Below, piece by piece: positions 1 through 8,079 of a DNA stretch of 64,000 nt. Every line of letters starts with the position of its first letter. The first letter of the stretch is position 1. A model generated the notes under the pieces. It saw only the letters and a list, made by a program, of their open reading frames with translations. It did no database searches and was not told where the DNA came from. Source of the DNA: Microseira wollei NIES-4236 (GTDB lineage: Bacteria; Cyanobacteriota; Cyanobacteriia; Cyanobacteriales; Aerosakkonemataceae); NCBI RefSeq assembly GCF_020521235.1, contig NZ_BLAY01000010.1, forward strand, positions 1 through 64,000. The letters run 5' to 3'. The position numbers and the translations under genes were made by a program.

Positions 1-662
1 ATGGCTGTGGTGGTATAGAGACAGGAGGGAGCATGTATATCAACTCTGGGGCGGGAAGCCAATCAGAAAACCCTTCTGAGTTTGATGTCTATCAGTTTCC
101 CCTGAGTGGCTACAGTCGATCCAATCTCCCCAATCAGCCAGGAATTACCACGATTTTCTCAGACGACAAGACACCAATGCGGGATTCTCATGGCATGATT
201 GCTGTTGGGGAATACCTGTGGGTAGCGGATCGGGGTTTGAATCTGATTGAGGTGTTTGATGTTACTTCAAATAATCGAGTCAATACTATCGATCTCATAG
301 GCGAGACTCCCGATTTGATCGATATTTCTCCTGATGGTAATCAAGTCTATATCTCTCTCAGAGGGCCTAATCCCCTCAGCGGATCTGCCCATGTTGCTGC
401 TGGGACTACTCCTGGACTGATGGTGATTGATGTCCTAGAAGGGGGTAAAACAGGACTGATAAAAGGAGTCATTCCTATTAGCAACATAGATCGAGGTATT
501 GAACGAGCAGATGGACATGGAATCCGTGTCCGGCAGATGCAGCGCGTTCCCGAATCCATTTCTACCCTCAGTCTCCTCGCTCTCGGCTCTCTAGGCGCAG
601 GTTCAGTTTTGCAGCGCCAACAGAAGCAGAAATCAGCTATCAGCGTTACGGACAAAGTTTAA
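1..662 (+). CDS. beta-propeller PEP-CTERM protein (5' part outside window)
   Basis: The reading frame is open to the left edge of the window, so only the C-terminal part is seen. The first ATG at 33 is probably internal, because the upstream codons encode a plausible continuation (GCGGIETGGS). Segments such as ISPDGNQVYISLRGP resemble the repeated blades of YVTN/NHL beta-propellers. The C-terminus has PES followed by a hydrophobic stretch (LSLLALGSLGAGSVL) and a basic tail, which is the layout of a PEP-CTERM sorting signal read by an exosortase. The protein is therefore probably exported and processed at the cell surface. No substrate or partner can be deduced. It converges with the next gene with a gap of 22 bases. 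Confidence 0.7.
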   Translation, partial: GCGGIETGGSMYINSGAGSQSENPSEFDVYQFPLSGYSRSNLPNQPGITTIFSDDKTPMRDSHGMIAVGEYLWVADRGLNLIEVFDVTSNNRVNTIDLIGETPDLIDISPDGNQVYISLRGPNPLSGSAHVAAGTTPGLMVIDVLEGGKTGLIKGVIPISNIDRGIERADGHGIRVRQMQRVPESISTLSLLALGSLGAGSVLQRQQKQKSAISVTDKV

Positions 663-684
663 ACGGAAGTTGCCCCTTTAGATC

Positions 685-981
685 CTATTCCCGTGGCTGA
701 TAATAGGGACAACCTTGGCATGGCCCATCGGGGTTAACCGCGCAACGCAGGTAGGCGGAACGGGCATTAAATTGACAGGTAATATCGCCGATTAACTCAC
801 CTACGCCTTCGACGTATTGTACCTCTGGCGGCTGATGAGGCATTCGCAATGGCATCATGCTTGCTCGTTCCATCGCCAATCTTAGCTGTTCTCGCGCCCG
901 TGTTTCTGCTTGACGCATGAACCACACGGACAACACTGGTGGGATTAAGCCAATGGTAAAAACAACGATCGTTTCTAACAC
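685..981 (-). CDS. DUF6464 family protein
   Basis: This 98-residue protein starts with a hydrophobic segment (LETIVVFTIGLIPPVLSVWF), probably one membrane anchor, followed by a charged helix (RQAETRAREQLRLAMERA). The C-terminal half carries the Cys-rich signature CQFNARSAYLRCAVNPDG followed by CQGCPYY, which I recognise as the cyanobacterial DUF6464 family of unknown function. The four cysteines could bind a metal or form disulfides. The start codon is GTG. The upstream region contains a heptamer repeat array. Confidence 0.7.
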   Translation of the reverse strand: MLETIVVFTIGLIPPVLSVWFMRQAETRAREQLRLAMERASMMPLRMPHQPPEVQYVEGVGELIGDITCQFNARSAYLRCAVNPDGPCQGCPYYQPRE

Positions 982-1441
982 TTTGCTTGATTGGGTAATT
1001 GGTAATTGGTAATTGCTAATTGCTAATTGCTAATGTTTATTTAATTGCGTTTAAACTGGCGATCGCATCATCCATAATTTATGATTTTCTGGTTTAAGTT
1101 TTGATTAAATTTCTGCATATAGATAGATAGACAATTTTAAAAATATGTGCTAGATTCTGTGGGAATTTTTGGGCAAGCTAGGCGCAATTGAGAAACAGGG
1201 AAGAAACGTTTCGCACTGGCGTTGAAAATATGGTGGATGTGTTGGGGATCCCATGGTCGAGGAGCGATTGTTTAGCCAAGATTATAGACTTGCAAATCGA
1301 TGATGTCAATGCTGCGTCTGGCAAAAGTCAGTAGGGACAAGGCACGATCAATATTGTGGATTTTTTTAAGCTATTTGAATTGCCGTGCCACTATGCTGAT
1401 TCGGACAGTAGGAATTTTCCCATTCTTGGTATGAGCGCGCA
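982..1441. other. intergenic region with possible gene remnant
   Basis: No intact gene is visible. Positions 994-1034 are a heptamer array (GGTAATT then GCTAATT). From about 1207 a + strand frame reads through roughly 40 codons, meets one TAG near 1333, and continues open to about 1440. This may be a decayed gene, but the translation is not recognisable. Confidence 0.35.
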
Positions 1442-2248
1442 TTACTCTTCTGGTTCCACCCCCAAGGCGCGTAACTGAGCCGCCAAACGTTCGGCTCGCT
1501 GGCGTTCTTGTTCGGCTCGCTGCCGTTGCAGTTCGGCTTGTTGTAGAGCCAATTCTTTCTGCTGTCGCTCTTGTTCTGCTCGTTCTTCCCCAGTTAGTAA
1601 AAGATTACCTTGGTCGTCCCACCAACGCAGCCAGGGTAATTCTGCATTCTGATATCTTCCCTGCCAAATACCTAACTCTACTCTCAAGGGAGGGATGGGA
1701 TAATGACCTCGTTCATTTGCAGGTAATAGCTGATAACGACCTGCGATTAATTGATAAACCTCTACACTGGCGCGCGTCACCTCATAAATGCCGTAAAACG
1801 GGACGCGAATTGCTTGCTCGTACACCCAAAACTTACCAGGTTTTCTCGCCTCTTCTTGGTTAGGTGGAGGCGGAGGAGTTCTATCTCGTTCTTCCTCTCC
1901 ATCCCCAGAAACAAATTCGAGGACAATTAAAGGCGCAACAATTTCTTGCCACATCACATAAGAACGCCGCATTTGACCGTTTAAAGTAGGCGGTACGTTC
2001 GGTACGTAGAACCAATCTGGTGCTTCTGCGCCTCTTTCTGGTGGGTCAGTTAAGCGCCAGTATATCCCACTATCTTGACCGATGCAGTATTGTCCATCTG
2101 GATGGATTTCCTGCAATTTTGACCCAATAGAATCGGTTAATAAAATACTCTGGGGATGTTCCTGAAAGTTTTTCACAAACCTGCCATCTTCCTCCGGCAA
2201 CTGGGTATGGTCGGGAAGCGCGATTGATGTGAAGGTAGTGGAAGTCAT
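1442..2248 (-). CDS. Uma2 family (DUF820) putative endonuclease
   Basis: The 268-residue protein has the usual motifs of the large cyanobacterial Uma2/DUF820 family, which has a PD-(D/E)XK nuclease-like fold. They are the APDWFYVPNVPP segment, APLIVLEFVSGDGEEERD, the GKFWVYEQAIRVPFYGIYEV block with its Lys and Glu, and a C-terminal GIWQGRY/WLRWWD segment. After about residue 215 there is a Gln/Glu/Arg-rich coiled coil (EQERQQKELALQQAELQRQR), common in this family. The physiological substrate is unknown, and many copies usually occur per genome. It appears monocistronic, and the 180 bases between it and aspS contain repeats. Confidence 0.75.
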   Translation of the reverse strand: MTSTTFTSIALPDHTQLPEEDGRFVKNFQEHPQSILLTDSIGSKLQEIHPDGQYCIGQDSGIYWRLTDPPERGAEAPDWFYVPNVPPTLNGQMRRSYVMWQEIVAPLIVLEFVSGDGEEERDRTPPPPPNQEEARKPGKFWVYEQAIRVPFYGIYEVTRASVEVYQLIAGRYQLLPANERGHYPIPPLRVELGIWQGRYQNAELPWLRWWDDQGNLLLTGEERAEQERQQKELALQQAELQRQRAEQERQRAERLAAQLRALGVEPEE

Positions 2249-2380
2249 AAGAACTCCGGGGTTAGGGTGCGTGACAAATTGTTCGAGATGGAACGGCGCT
2301 CAAGCGCCTACTACGAACGGAACGGAACTATGCGATCGCATTTTCTCCCATATCTCACGCACCCTACTATTTTAAACCGA

Positions 2381-2426
2381 TTAGCTATTAGCCATTAGCC
2401 ATTAACCATTAGCCATTAGCCATGAG
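2381..2426. repeat. heptamer array (TTAGCCA type)
   Basis: Tandem ATTAGCC/ATTAACC heptamers lie between Uma2 and aspS and end within a few bases of the aspS stop codon. This matches the short tandemly repeated repetitive sequences known from cyanobacteria. Confidence 0.7.
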
Positions 2427-2429
2427 CGA

Positions 2430-4217
2430 CTAAGACTTAGGTTTATATGTCGATGCTACGTGCAATTCTTTCATTTGTTTTGCATCGACAGAGGAAGGTG
2501 CATTTGTTAGCAAACACCTGGCTTGCTGGGTCTTCGGAAATGCAATTACATCCCGAATCGATTCTTCTCCTGCTAATAACATTACCAATCGGTCTAAGCC
2601 GTAGGCAATGCCGCCGTGGGGTGGGGTGCCGTATTCAAATGCTTCTAATAAAAAGCCGAATTTGTTGTAAGCTTGCTCTTGGGATAATCCAATAGCTTCA
2701 AACACTCGCTCTTGTATTTCTCGCTGGTAAATCCGCAAGCTACCTCCGCCGACTTCTGTGCCGTTATAAACCAAATCGTAAGCTTGGGCGCGTGCGGTTT
2801 TGAGGTCGTTGATGTCTGAGGGATTGGGTGCGGTAAAGGGGTGGTGCAACGCTTCGAGGCGCTTTTCTTCGGCGTTCCACTCGAACATGGGAAAATCGGT
2901 TACCCAAAGTAAGTTAATTTTATTTTGGTCAACTAATCCCTGTTCGCGTGCGATAACTTGACGCAAGCGGTCTAAGGTTTTATTGACTATATCAGTTGGG
3001 CCTGCACCAAATAGTAATAAGTGACCTGCCGTCGCACCCGTGCGTTTGAGGATTTCTTGTTTTTGTGATTCGCTTAGGTTATCTTTAATCGCACCAATTG
3101 TGTCGATTTCGCCACCTTCGCGCACGCGGATATAGGCGAGTCCTTTTGCACCTGCTTCGCTGGCTTCTTTGAATAAGTCGCCGTCTGGTTTTATCCGCAC
3201 GTTGGAGATAGTATCGTTCCCGCCGGGAATGGGTAAAATTTTGACAATCCCGCCGGAAGAAATCGCTCCCGAAAATACCTTGAACCCCGAATCTTTCAAC
3301 AAGTCGGAAACGTTGACCAATTCTAACCCATACCGCGTATCCGGTTTATCGCAACCGTACCTTTCCATTGCTTCTGCATAAGTTATGCGCGGGAAAGGTC
3401 GAGGAATGTCAATCCCTTTGACTTGTTTGAAGATATAACTGACTAATTCTTCGTTGAGTTGGAGTACTTCTTCCTGAGACATGAAGCTCATTTCCATGTC
3501 CAGTTGAGTAAATTCTGGCTGTCTGTCGGCGCGCAAGTCTTCATCGCGGAAGCAACGGGCAATCTGATAGTATCTGTCTAAACCAGAAACCATTAACAAC
3601 TGCTTGAATAATTGCGGTGATTGTGGTAATGCATACCACTCGCCCGGATTGGCTCGCGACGGAACGAGGTAGTCGCGCGCGCCTTCGGGTGTAGATTTGG
3701 TGAGGACGGGGGTTTCGACTTCGATAAAGCCTTTTTCGTCTTCCAGGAAGCGGCGCATCGCTTTGACGACTTGGTGGCGCAGTTGTAAGTTGGAATTCAT
3801 CCGATCGCGCCGCAAATCCAAATACCGATATTTCAGCCGCAAGTCTTCCCGTACTGTTTCTGTCTCTGCCGTCGATACTTGGAAAGGCAATTGCTTGCCA
3901 ACTGTATTTAGCAGTTCGATTTGATCTGCGTATATTTCGATCTCGCCCGTGGCTAACTTGGGATTGAGGGATTCTTCTGGACGTTGAGTGACGCGCCCGG
4001 TAATTTTTACGACATATTCGTTACGCAGATTTTCGGCTTTGGCGTAGGAGTCGGGGGTGCGTTGCGGATCGCTGACAATTTGGACAATACCTTCGCGATC
4101 GCGCAGATCCAAGAAAATCACGCCCCCATGATCGCGGCGACGATCCACCCATCCGCAAAGGGTAACGGTTTTTCCAATATCTTCGCTTCGGACTGTACCG
4201 CAATAATGGGTTCGCAT
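2430..4217 (-). CDS. aspS: aspartyl-tRNA synthetase
   Basis: This 595-residue class II aminoacyl-tRNA synthetase charges tRNA-Asp (and often tRNA-Asn in bacteria without AsnRS). The N-terminal OB-fold anticodon-binding domain begins [20 protein letters not shown] and includes [19 protein letters not shown]. The catalytic core has motif 2 ([19 protein letters not shown], about residues 218-236) and motif 3 ([15 protein letters not shown], about 540-554). The bacterial GAD insertion lies between them (about 290-420). The length matches bacterial AspRS. It is a core housekeeping gene with no disruption. The ATG at 4217 is preceded by an intergenic region rich in repeats. Confidence 0.97.
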   Translation of the reverse strand: MRTHYCGTVRSEDIGKTVTLCGWVDRRRDHGGVIFLDLRDREGIVQIVSDPQRTPDSYAKAENLRNEYVVKITGRVTQRPEESLNPKLATGEIEIYADQIELLNTVGKQLPFQVSTAETETVREDLRLKYRYLDLRRDRMNSNLQLRHQVVKAMRRFLEDEKGFIEVETPVLTKSTPEGARDYLVPSRANPGEWYALPQSPQLFKQLLMVSGLDRYYQIARCFRDEDLRADRQPEFTQLDMEMSFMSQEEVLQLNEELVSYIFKQVKGIDIPRPFPRITYAEAMERYGCDKPDTRYGLELVNVSDLLKDSGFKVFSGAISSGGIVKILPIPGGNDTISNVRIKPDGDLFKEASEAGAKGLAYIRVREGGEIDTIGAIKDNLSESQKQEILKRTGATAGHLLLFGAGPTDIVNKTLDRLRQVIAREQGLVDQNKINLLWVTDFPMFEWNAEEKRLEALHHPFTAPNPSDINDLKTARAQAYDLVYNGTEVGGGSLRIYQREIQERVFEAIGLSQEQAYNKFGFLLEAFEYGTPPHGGIAYGLDRLVMLLAGEESIRDVIAFPKTQQARCLLTNAPSSVDAKQMKELHVASTYKPKS

Positions 4218-4580
4218 AAGTAATGTATTTGGGTAGTAGGTAGTGGGTAGTTGGTAGTGGGATGGACTCCCTACAGTGAGAGTCGGATCTAGGATCCTAA
4301 AGCAAAACCTTTTGATTATCTAACATTATTGACATTGTTTTAATCACCAAAAAGGGGTGCGGCGTACCGCACCCCGACAAATTTGGGCTGGTGAGCAGGT
4401 GTGCAGGTGAGAAGGTGAGCAGGTGTGCAGAGGGGCAAGAGGAGAATTTGAATATACAATCTCACTGGCTCACCCACCGGGGCCCGAAGAGTTAAATTGT
4501 CTGTTTTTCTGACAGGTTATTGGTAAAACCCGCCCCTACATTTCTCACCCGCTCACCTGCTCACTCGCTCCCCTGCTTAC
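4218..4580. repeat. repeat-filled intergenic region
   Basis: No gene is seen. The region holds a GGTAGT array (4230-4260), a GAGCAGGTGTGCAGGTGAG-type array (4389-4430) and its inverse (about 4545-4585, TCACCTGCTCACTCGCTC). It also holds one copy of the GGTAAAACCCGCCCCTACA repeat (about 4521-4541). The same motifs recur inside carB and the NACHT gene. Confidence 0.7.
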
Positions 4581-5000
4581 CTACTTGCGGGGTGCTGTCA
4601 GCTTTTCCCAGGCGGCTTTGGCAGCCTCGCTTAAGCGATCGCCCCATTCTTTAACTTCATTTAAGATCGATTCCCAGTTTTTCTCGGCTTCCATCTGGAT
4701 CAGTTTCATCGAGTATTCTACGCGATCGCGCTCCAGCAACAGTTGATTTTGTTCGAGGGTTTCCCTTGCTTTCCGCACCGCATCCAGATACGCATCCCGC
4801 GTCATCGTACCAACTGATTGCGCCGTTTCCGTCGCGGCGGCAGCTTCTGCTTGTGCCCGTTTTTTAATCGCGTCGATTAGTGCTTTGGTTTCGCGCTTGA
4901 GATCGTCGGATTCCCCCGCCATTTCTTTTTCTACCAGGGCGTCTGTCTGGGGGCTGATTTCTACAATCGCGGATTCTGTGTTAGGAGTTGGTTCTGTCAT
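4581..5000 (-). CDS. conserved helical protein of unknown function
   Basis: The 139-residue protein is predicted almost entirely alpha-helical and rich in Ala, Glu and Lys, with coiled-coil-like stretches such as RKARETLEQNQLLLERDRVE. It has no signal peptide or membrane segment. I do not recognise a named domain. Its start lies 24 bases downstream of the htpX stop on the same strand, so the two genes were probably cotranscribed before htpX was split. The end of the gene overlaps a CACCTGCTCA-type repeat. Confidence 0.6.
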   Translation of the reverse strand: MTEPTPNTESAIVEISPQTDALVEKEMAGESDDLKRETKALIDAIKKRAQAEAAAATETAQSVGTMTRDAYLDAVRKARETLEQNQLLLERDRVEYSMKLIQMEAEKNWESILNEVKEWGDRLSEAAKAAWEKLTAPRK

Positions 5001-5024
5001 ACTTTTTTCTCACCACTTAAAGAA

Positions 5025-5426
5025 CTAATATCGAGAGCCAGACATTTGTTGCTCCAGTTTCAGCAATGCTTGAATGCGTGCTTCTGTGGAGGGATGGGTA
5101 GAGAACAATTGGAAAATAGATTCCCCTGAGAAGGGATTGATAATCAGAAGCGGCTCAAATGCTGGGTTTGCTTCGATTGGCATTTCCCTGGCACCGCTTT
5201 CTAAGCGTTGCAGCGCTCTAGCTAAGGCGCGCGGGTTACCAGTGAGTTTAGCAGCACCAGCGTCAGCAGCGAACTCTCTCGTGCGAGAGATTCCCATTTG
5301 AATCACGGTTGCCGCAATCGGTGCGAGGATGAAAGTCAACAGCAATCCGATGGGATTGGCACCTTGATTGCGATCTCGTCCTCCGGAAAACCACATGCCG
5401 TAGCTAGCCATTTGAGCCAAAATTGA
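5025..5426 (-). pseudogene. htpX: htpX 3' fragment (M48 metalloprotease), split by IS
   Basis: The fragment encodes the C-terminal part of an M48 zinc metalloprotease of the HtpX type. It starts in frame at ILAQMASYGMWFSGG and continues through TREFAADAGAAKLTGNP, which contains the third zinc ligand Glu, to the end HPSTEARIQALLKLEQQMSG. The frame opens about 20 codons upstream inside the inserted element, but those codons are element sequence. The matching N-terminal fragment lies at 6993-7454. HtpX normally degrades damaged membrane proteins from the cytoplasmic membrane. Without precise excision of the element, no complete enzyme can be made. Confidence 0.85.
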
Positions 5427-5428
5427 CA

Positions 5429-5451
5429 CTCTCAGCTCTAAAGAGACTGAG
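5429..5451. repeat. right-end hairpin of TnpB element
   Basis: This 23-base sequence is identical to 6944-6966 and forms a hairpin of nine pairs (CTCAG+CTCT with AGAG+CTGAG) with a bulged A. It overlaps the last codons of tnpB. In related systems the guide-bearing omega/reRNA runs through this end into the flank, here into htpX. Confidence 0.75.
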
Positions 5452-6754
5452 ATTCTGCGGACAGAGAAGGCAAGAGCCAAAGCCTAACTCTCGCTGCGGT
5501 CGTCAAACACCGCCTACCCAGTAAGCCTAAGTCTAAGCCTAGATTGCTGGCTACTTTACGCAAAATATTTGCAGAAGCATTCAGATCGGCATTAACAATC
5601 GAGCCGTTGGAAGAGCAATACAAGCCACGATATATACGCTTACCAGATGCTTTCCACCCTTCTGGCTTTTCGCCATACTTGGGCAGGGAGTCACCATCAA
5701 GAAAGCTGGCCTGAGAAGTGTAGGCTTCTTCAGTTTCTACAAATTTAATATCGTGCAAGCTACAAAGTTGCTTAAGTCGTTCCTTTAGTTTTCCCAAAGG
5801 CATTTGAACAAATTTCTGATTCTCGATTCGACCAAGATTACCGCTTTCCTTAAAGCCTTCGTTCCAGCCAATAACTAAAGTGCCGATCTGGTACTTCAAG
5901 CAGTGTTGAATAACAATCTTAGCCGCCTTATTGATCCCATCGCGCATTTGATGGTTGCGCTTGCGAGTAATCCTATCGAGCCATTTATCCCAATATCCCT
6001 CTGGCTTACCTTCTTTGCGAGTTGATACCTTTTTGTTCCACAATTGATTCATCGCCTTCATAGCACGAGCATCAATTAAAAAGGAGTTACCTAGATTATC
6101 GACACAGGCAGCGAGATTGTCGGCGGTTCCTAAGTCTATAGACAAAGCACGATTGATATCCAAATCGTGCTTTTCTTTTTTGATCTCGTAGGATAGCTCA
6201 AGATAAAATGCACCATTCTTGGGTAAGATGGTGAACTCTTTAACCGTTGAAACCTCGATATTAGAAGGCATGGGCAAGTAGAATTCCGATAACCCAAACC
6301 ACCTTCTCACGGTTAATCCCAGAGAAAACTTCAAGCTACCATCAATAAGAACTGGCTTTTGACCACCAGAATTAGGATAGGTAACTTTGAACAGTTTTGA
6401 GCCTTTGAGATAGTTGGGCGGGCGTGGTCTAAAGTGCAGTTCGCCTTTAAAATATAAATCCCTCAACCCCTTAAAAGACTTGAATGCTTCTGCAACTGAC
6501 ATCAACGTTTGTTGCATGGGGGTTGAGGGTATTGATTGGGCAACCATTGATTTTGATACCGACGGTTCATAAATTAAATCAAATTTTCCAGATAGTAGTT
6601 TTCCTGTTTTGAAAAATATCTGTCTGGCGAAGTATACGCCGTTGTTGTACAACTTTCCCGATTGTTGGCACAAGTATTCAAGTATTGTCTTGGTTTGTTT
6701 GTCGGGATGGAGTAATATTTGTTGCACTCCAATTGCGTTTTTAGCTTTAGCCAT
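5438..6754 (-). CDS. tnpB: TnpB RNA-guided nuclease, rearranged RuvC subtype
   Basis: The 438-residue protein has the N-terminal TnpB region and RuvC-I (ALSIDLGTADNLAACVDN, Asp near residue 208). RuvC-III is close to the C-terminus (NADLNASANILRK). The canonical RuvC-II strand reads TLVIGWNEGFK, so the usual catalytic Glu position is Gly. A Glu in ETEEAYTSQASFLDGD, about 45 residues later, is positioned to replace it. That is the arrangement described for Fanzors and the TnpB lineage nearest them. The CxxC zinc finger of canonical TnpB is also missing: SFLDGD replaces the first pair. The frame is intact from ATG to stop. Its 3' end overlaps the element's end hairpin and the reading frame of the htpX fragment. 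Confidence 0.85.
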   Translation of the reverse strand: MAKAKNAIGVQQILLHPDKQTKTILEYLCQQSGKLYNNGVYFARQIFFKTGKLLSGKFDLIYEPSVSKSMVAQSIPSTPMQQTLMSVAEAFKSFKGLRDLYFKGELHFRPRPPNYLKGSKLFKVTYPNSGGQKPVLIDGSLKFSLGLTVRRWFGLSEFYLPMPSNIEVSTVKEFTILPKNGAFYLELSYEIKKEKHDLDINRALSIDLGTADNLAACVDNLGNSFLIDARAMKAMNQLWNKKVSTRKEGKPEGYWDKWLDRITRKRNHQMRDGINKAAKIVIQHCLKYQIGTLVIGWNEGFKESGNLGRIENQKFVQMPLGKLKERLKQLCSLHDIKFVETEEAYTSQASFLDGDSLPKYGEKPEGWKASGKRIYRGLYCSSNGSIVNADLNASANILRKVASNLGLDLGLLGRRCLTTAARVRLWLLPSLSAESQSL

Positions 6755-6943
6755 CGTTGTTACTTTGGCGTTAGTTTGTTGGTTTTAATAATAATCGATC
6801 GCTGTAGTTATGTCAATTGGTTGAATTCGATAAATGTTGCAAAAAGTTGTCACTTTTGTAGAGCTAACAGTTTTGCTGTACTGAAAATCATCTCAGATAA
6901 ATTCTGAGATACCACGGCGGTTAAAACCGCTCGTGTCGCTTTC

Positions 6944-6966
6944 CTCTCAGCTCTAAAGAGACTGAG
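6944..6966. repeat. left-end hairpin of TnpB element
   Basis: This is the second identical copy of the 23-base terminal hairpin. A further hairpin (CACG-GCGGTT / AACCGC-CGTG) lies just inside it at about 6913-6935. Confidence 0.75.
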
Positions 6967-6992
6967 TTTCCCGCTTCCCGTGTTTCTTATGA

Positions 6993-7454
6993 AATTGCAC
7001 CGGCGATGGTAGCAGCAACGGCTTGGGTGAGCGTATCTCGATTGTAAATATGGCTGAGTTCGTGGGCAATGACGGCTTCGAGTTCATCCTCTGGCAGGAT
7101 CTGCATAATGCCTTCAGTGACAGCAACGGCTGCGTGTTCCGGATCTCTTCCCGTGGCAAAGGCGTTAGCGGCTCTTGTGGGAACGATGTAAACTGCGGGC
7201 ATGGGGAGGTTGGCGCGATCGCACAGTCTTTCCACCATTTGGTACAATCCGGGCGCTGCCCTTGGACTTACCGGCTGCGCCCCATAGGCAGCGATTGCTA
7301 TTTTATCGCAGAAATACCAAGACCCCAGATTCGTCACCGCTGCCAGGACGATTCCCATGACGATACCTGTTGTCCCGCCAACGATCCAGTAGCTAATAGT
7401 AATCAGTAGCGCACTTAACAGACCCAATAAGGCAACGGTTTTAAATTGATTCAT
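6993..7454 (-). pseudogene. htpX: htpX 5' fragment (M48 metalloprotease), split by IS
   Basis: The fragment starts at ATG 7454 and encodes MNQFKTVALLGLLSALL, two hydrophobic membrane segments within the first 50 residues, and the zinc-binding HELSH motif (about residues 131-135 in AVIAHELSHIYNRD). After TIAGAIS a TAA created by the inserted element stops translation. With the 3' fragment the ancestral protein would be about 288 residues, close to the usual HtpX length. The loss may be tolerated if the genome holds other M48 proteases, which is common in cyanobacteria but cannot be seen here. Confidence 0.85.
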
Positions 7455-8079
7455 TCCAAAAACCTCCTTTTAATATCGTCGGCTTGACAGCCTCATCTAT
7501 TCCACCGACGGGAGAGTATTTTGTTTAATTTTAAAACCTACTATTTTACTTTACACGGCGGAGAACTTCAACTCGCCGGTACGGATTTTCACACTTGTTA
7601 CACAAAGCGTGGGTTATTAAGAAACATTTATGAAGCTAGATAAAATCTGATTGACAGGTCAATTCAGTGAAATTACGATTGCATCAATCGGCTTGGTGTG
7701 AAAATCAGTAAAACTGCGGTTTAATCGATCGCCAAGTCGCCAGGGTGCAGCAAATTAGATTCATTCACGCTCGCGCAGGGGCGAAACTGAGCATCGCGCG
7801 GCGCGAGACACTTTAACTCAACGATCTGGTAGAAAAATGAAATCTTGATTCAGAATCTACCCAGAAAATTTGATTCGGCGGTATGAAAAATTAACTAGAC
7901 AAAAAAATTGCGTGAAATTACGATAGGCGCAAGCCGAGCGGAAAAAATAAGTATAAATACGGAGAAAACGCTGTCTGATTCCGAGCGATCGCAGAAGTTG
8001 CTTCGTAAAGAACAAGTTAGGAATTAAAGCTTCAACCTTGACTGGCATTGATACACAAGTTTTGAGAGGAGGTTTACCA
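7455..8079. other. intergenic region upstream of NRPS/PKS operon
   Basis: No convincing gene, RNA or repeat family is seen in these 625 bases. This stretch must contain the htpX promoter (leftward) and the operon promoter (rightward). I cannot place either reliably. Confidence 0.4.

Larger units (their letters stand above)
5427..6992 (-). mobile_element. TnpB-only IS200/IS605-type element inserted in htpX
   Basis: A 1566-bp insertion separates two htpX halves that rejoin precisely: GAIS from one side, ILAQ from the other. The three bases TGA at 5424-5426 and 6990-6992 are shared, so the exact junction is ambiguous by three bases. An identical 23-base sequence containing an imperfect hairpin (CTCAG stem) lies near both ends at 5429-5451 and 6944-6966. 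This fits IS200/IS605-family terminal palindromes. There is no target duplication, also typical of this family. Only tnpB is present. No tnpA (HUH transposase) is visible, so mobility would need a transposase supplied in trans. Confidence 0.85.

Noticed and set aside
5427-5480. New start for the htpX 3' fragment inside the IS as a functional truncated protease
   Set aside because: The frame does open in the element, but the product would lack the HELSH zinc motif and both N-terminal membrane segments.
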